Shown here piece after piece: positions 5,976-6,442 of a stretch of DNA of 6,442 nucleotides; position 1 is the first letter of the stretch, and every line of letters begins with the position of its first letter. A program made the position numbers and the translations under genes. This DNA comes from Planctomycetota bacterium (GTDB lineage: Bacteria; Planctomycetota; Planctomycetia; Pirellulales; Pirellulaceae). The notes under the pieces are model-generated. The model was given only the letters and a program-made list of their open reading frames with translations. It was not told the DNA's origin and made no database searches. The stretch covers positions 1 to 6,442 of the forward strand of contig JAHWKS010000349.1 in the NCBI GenBank assembly GCA_019347795.1, given 5' to 3'.

Positions 5976-6442
5976 CTAGCCGGGGGGCGTTTCGCGGTCG
6001 AGAAAGACCTGCGGAGGAATCATCGCAATTTCGGCCACCGCGCCTTGCGGCGCATCGTGCGGACGCCACGCAACTCGCGGCGGAGGCGGCGCCACGGCCC
6101 CGCCGAAGACGTTCCACTCCGTCGCCAGCCCGCGACACCGCCGCGCCTGGATGCCCGAGACCCAGCGGACGCGAGGCTGCGATCGCAGCAAGGGCGCCTC
6201 GTCGCTCCCCTTCGTCGGCGAATCGCAGGCCGATTGGCAGCAACGCTTGCGATTGGACGTCTGCGTCTGCATGGCGGCCAACCGCCTCAAACCCGGCGGC
6301 GGCTCCACGCCGTGCCGCGCCGCCCAGGCCAGCCGCTCCTCCAGCGAGAAGCAGCAACAGTCGGTCCAGCACTGCTCGGCGCTGGAGCACCCGCACTGAT
6401 GAGCCTGACACGGGAACGGCCGGCCGCCGCCGGCGATCTCCG
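5976..6442 (-). CDS. Cys-rich hypothetical protein, C-terminal part (start beyond right edge)
   Basis: An open frame runs from the right edge to a TAG at 5978-5976, giving 154 visible residues without a start. Numbering from the first whole codon at 6440, it shows a dense Cys block PCQAHQCGCSSAEQCWTDCCC: C11-x4-C16-x-C18-x5-C24-x3-C28-C29-C30. This is followed by FSLEERLAWAARHGVEPP (31-48), a second small cluster C67, C68, C72, and a C-terminal half with RRCRGLATEWNVFGGAVAPPPP (100-121) and a Pro-rich end. From memory of planctomycete genomes, the Cys block followed by a LAWA..HGV.PP stretch recurs in uncharacterised proteins, often near secreted or metal-related genes; I cannot verify this here. 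No function is known to me; metal binding or disulfide-rich structure is inference. The GTG at 6308 would drop the Cys block and is not the real start. The gene precedes the DUF4198 gene on the same strand. Confidence 0.75.
   Translation of the reverse strand, partial: EIAGGGRPFPCQAHQCGCSSAEQCWTDCCCFSLEERLAWAARHGVEPPPGLRRLAAMQTQTSNRKRCCQSACDSPTKGSDEAPLLRSQPRVRWVSGIQARRCRGLATEWNVFGGAVAPPPPRVAWRPHDAPQGAVAEIAMIPPQVFLDRETPPG

Noticed and set aside
5716..6411. Minus-strand frame of 231 codons overlapping the Cys-rich and DUF4198 genes
   Set aside because: It covers both better-supported genes out of frame and crosses the hairpin repeats. Its Arg/Ala/Gly-rich translation has no recognisable pattern.

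Overview
This GC-rich window looks like a chromosomal fragment of a member of the Planctomycetota, possibly Pirellulales-like. The evidence is a DUF1559 (H-X9-DG) prepilin-like protein, a DUF4198 secreted protein and a Cys-rich protein of a type I associate with planctomycetes, all in a row, plus short paired-hairpin repeats and poor Shine-Dalgarno sequences at several starts. The assignment rests on gene content only. Every gene I can support reads on the minus strand; the long plus-strand reading frames are antisense shadows.

Layout, in transcription order (right to left). (a) 6442-5976: C-terminal part of a Cys-rich protein whose start lies beyond the right edge. (b) 5963-5890: an intergenic element of two inverted hairpin repeats whose sequence differences compensate each other. 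(c) 5842-5045: DUF4198 secreted protein with a predicted mature N-terminal His and a C-terminal Cys-Pro-Cys-Cys motif. (d) 5010-4039: DUF1559 protein with a type IV prepilin-like N-terminus, 34 bases after (c). (e) 4038-3893: spacer with a weak hairpin. (f) 3892-3386: one-membrane-span bacterial PH-domain (bPH2) protein, followed 3 bases later by (g) 3382-2390: CPBP intramembrane protease-like protein. (h) 2389-2172: noncoding spacer. (i) 2171-1209: PfkB-family carbohydrate kinase. (j) 1165-1: N-terminal 388 residues of the AAA+ membrane protease FtsH, cut off by the left edge before its zinc-protease domain.

These fall into three likely transcription groups: Cys-rich/DUF4198/DUF1559, an envelope and possibly metal-related cluster; bPH2/CPBP, a tightly coupled membrane pair; and PfkB/FtsH, probably housekeeping. 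I see no RNA gene, insertion sequence, CRISPR array, phage gene or defence cassette. The parts most worth a second look are the paired hairpin element and the three-gene Cys/His-rich envelope cluster around it.
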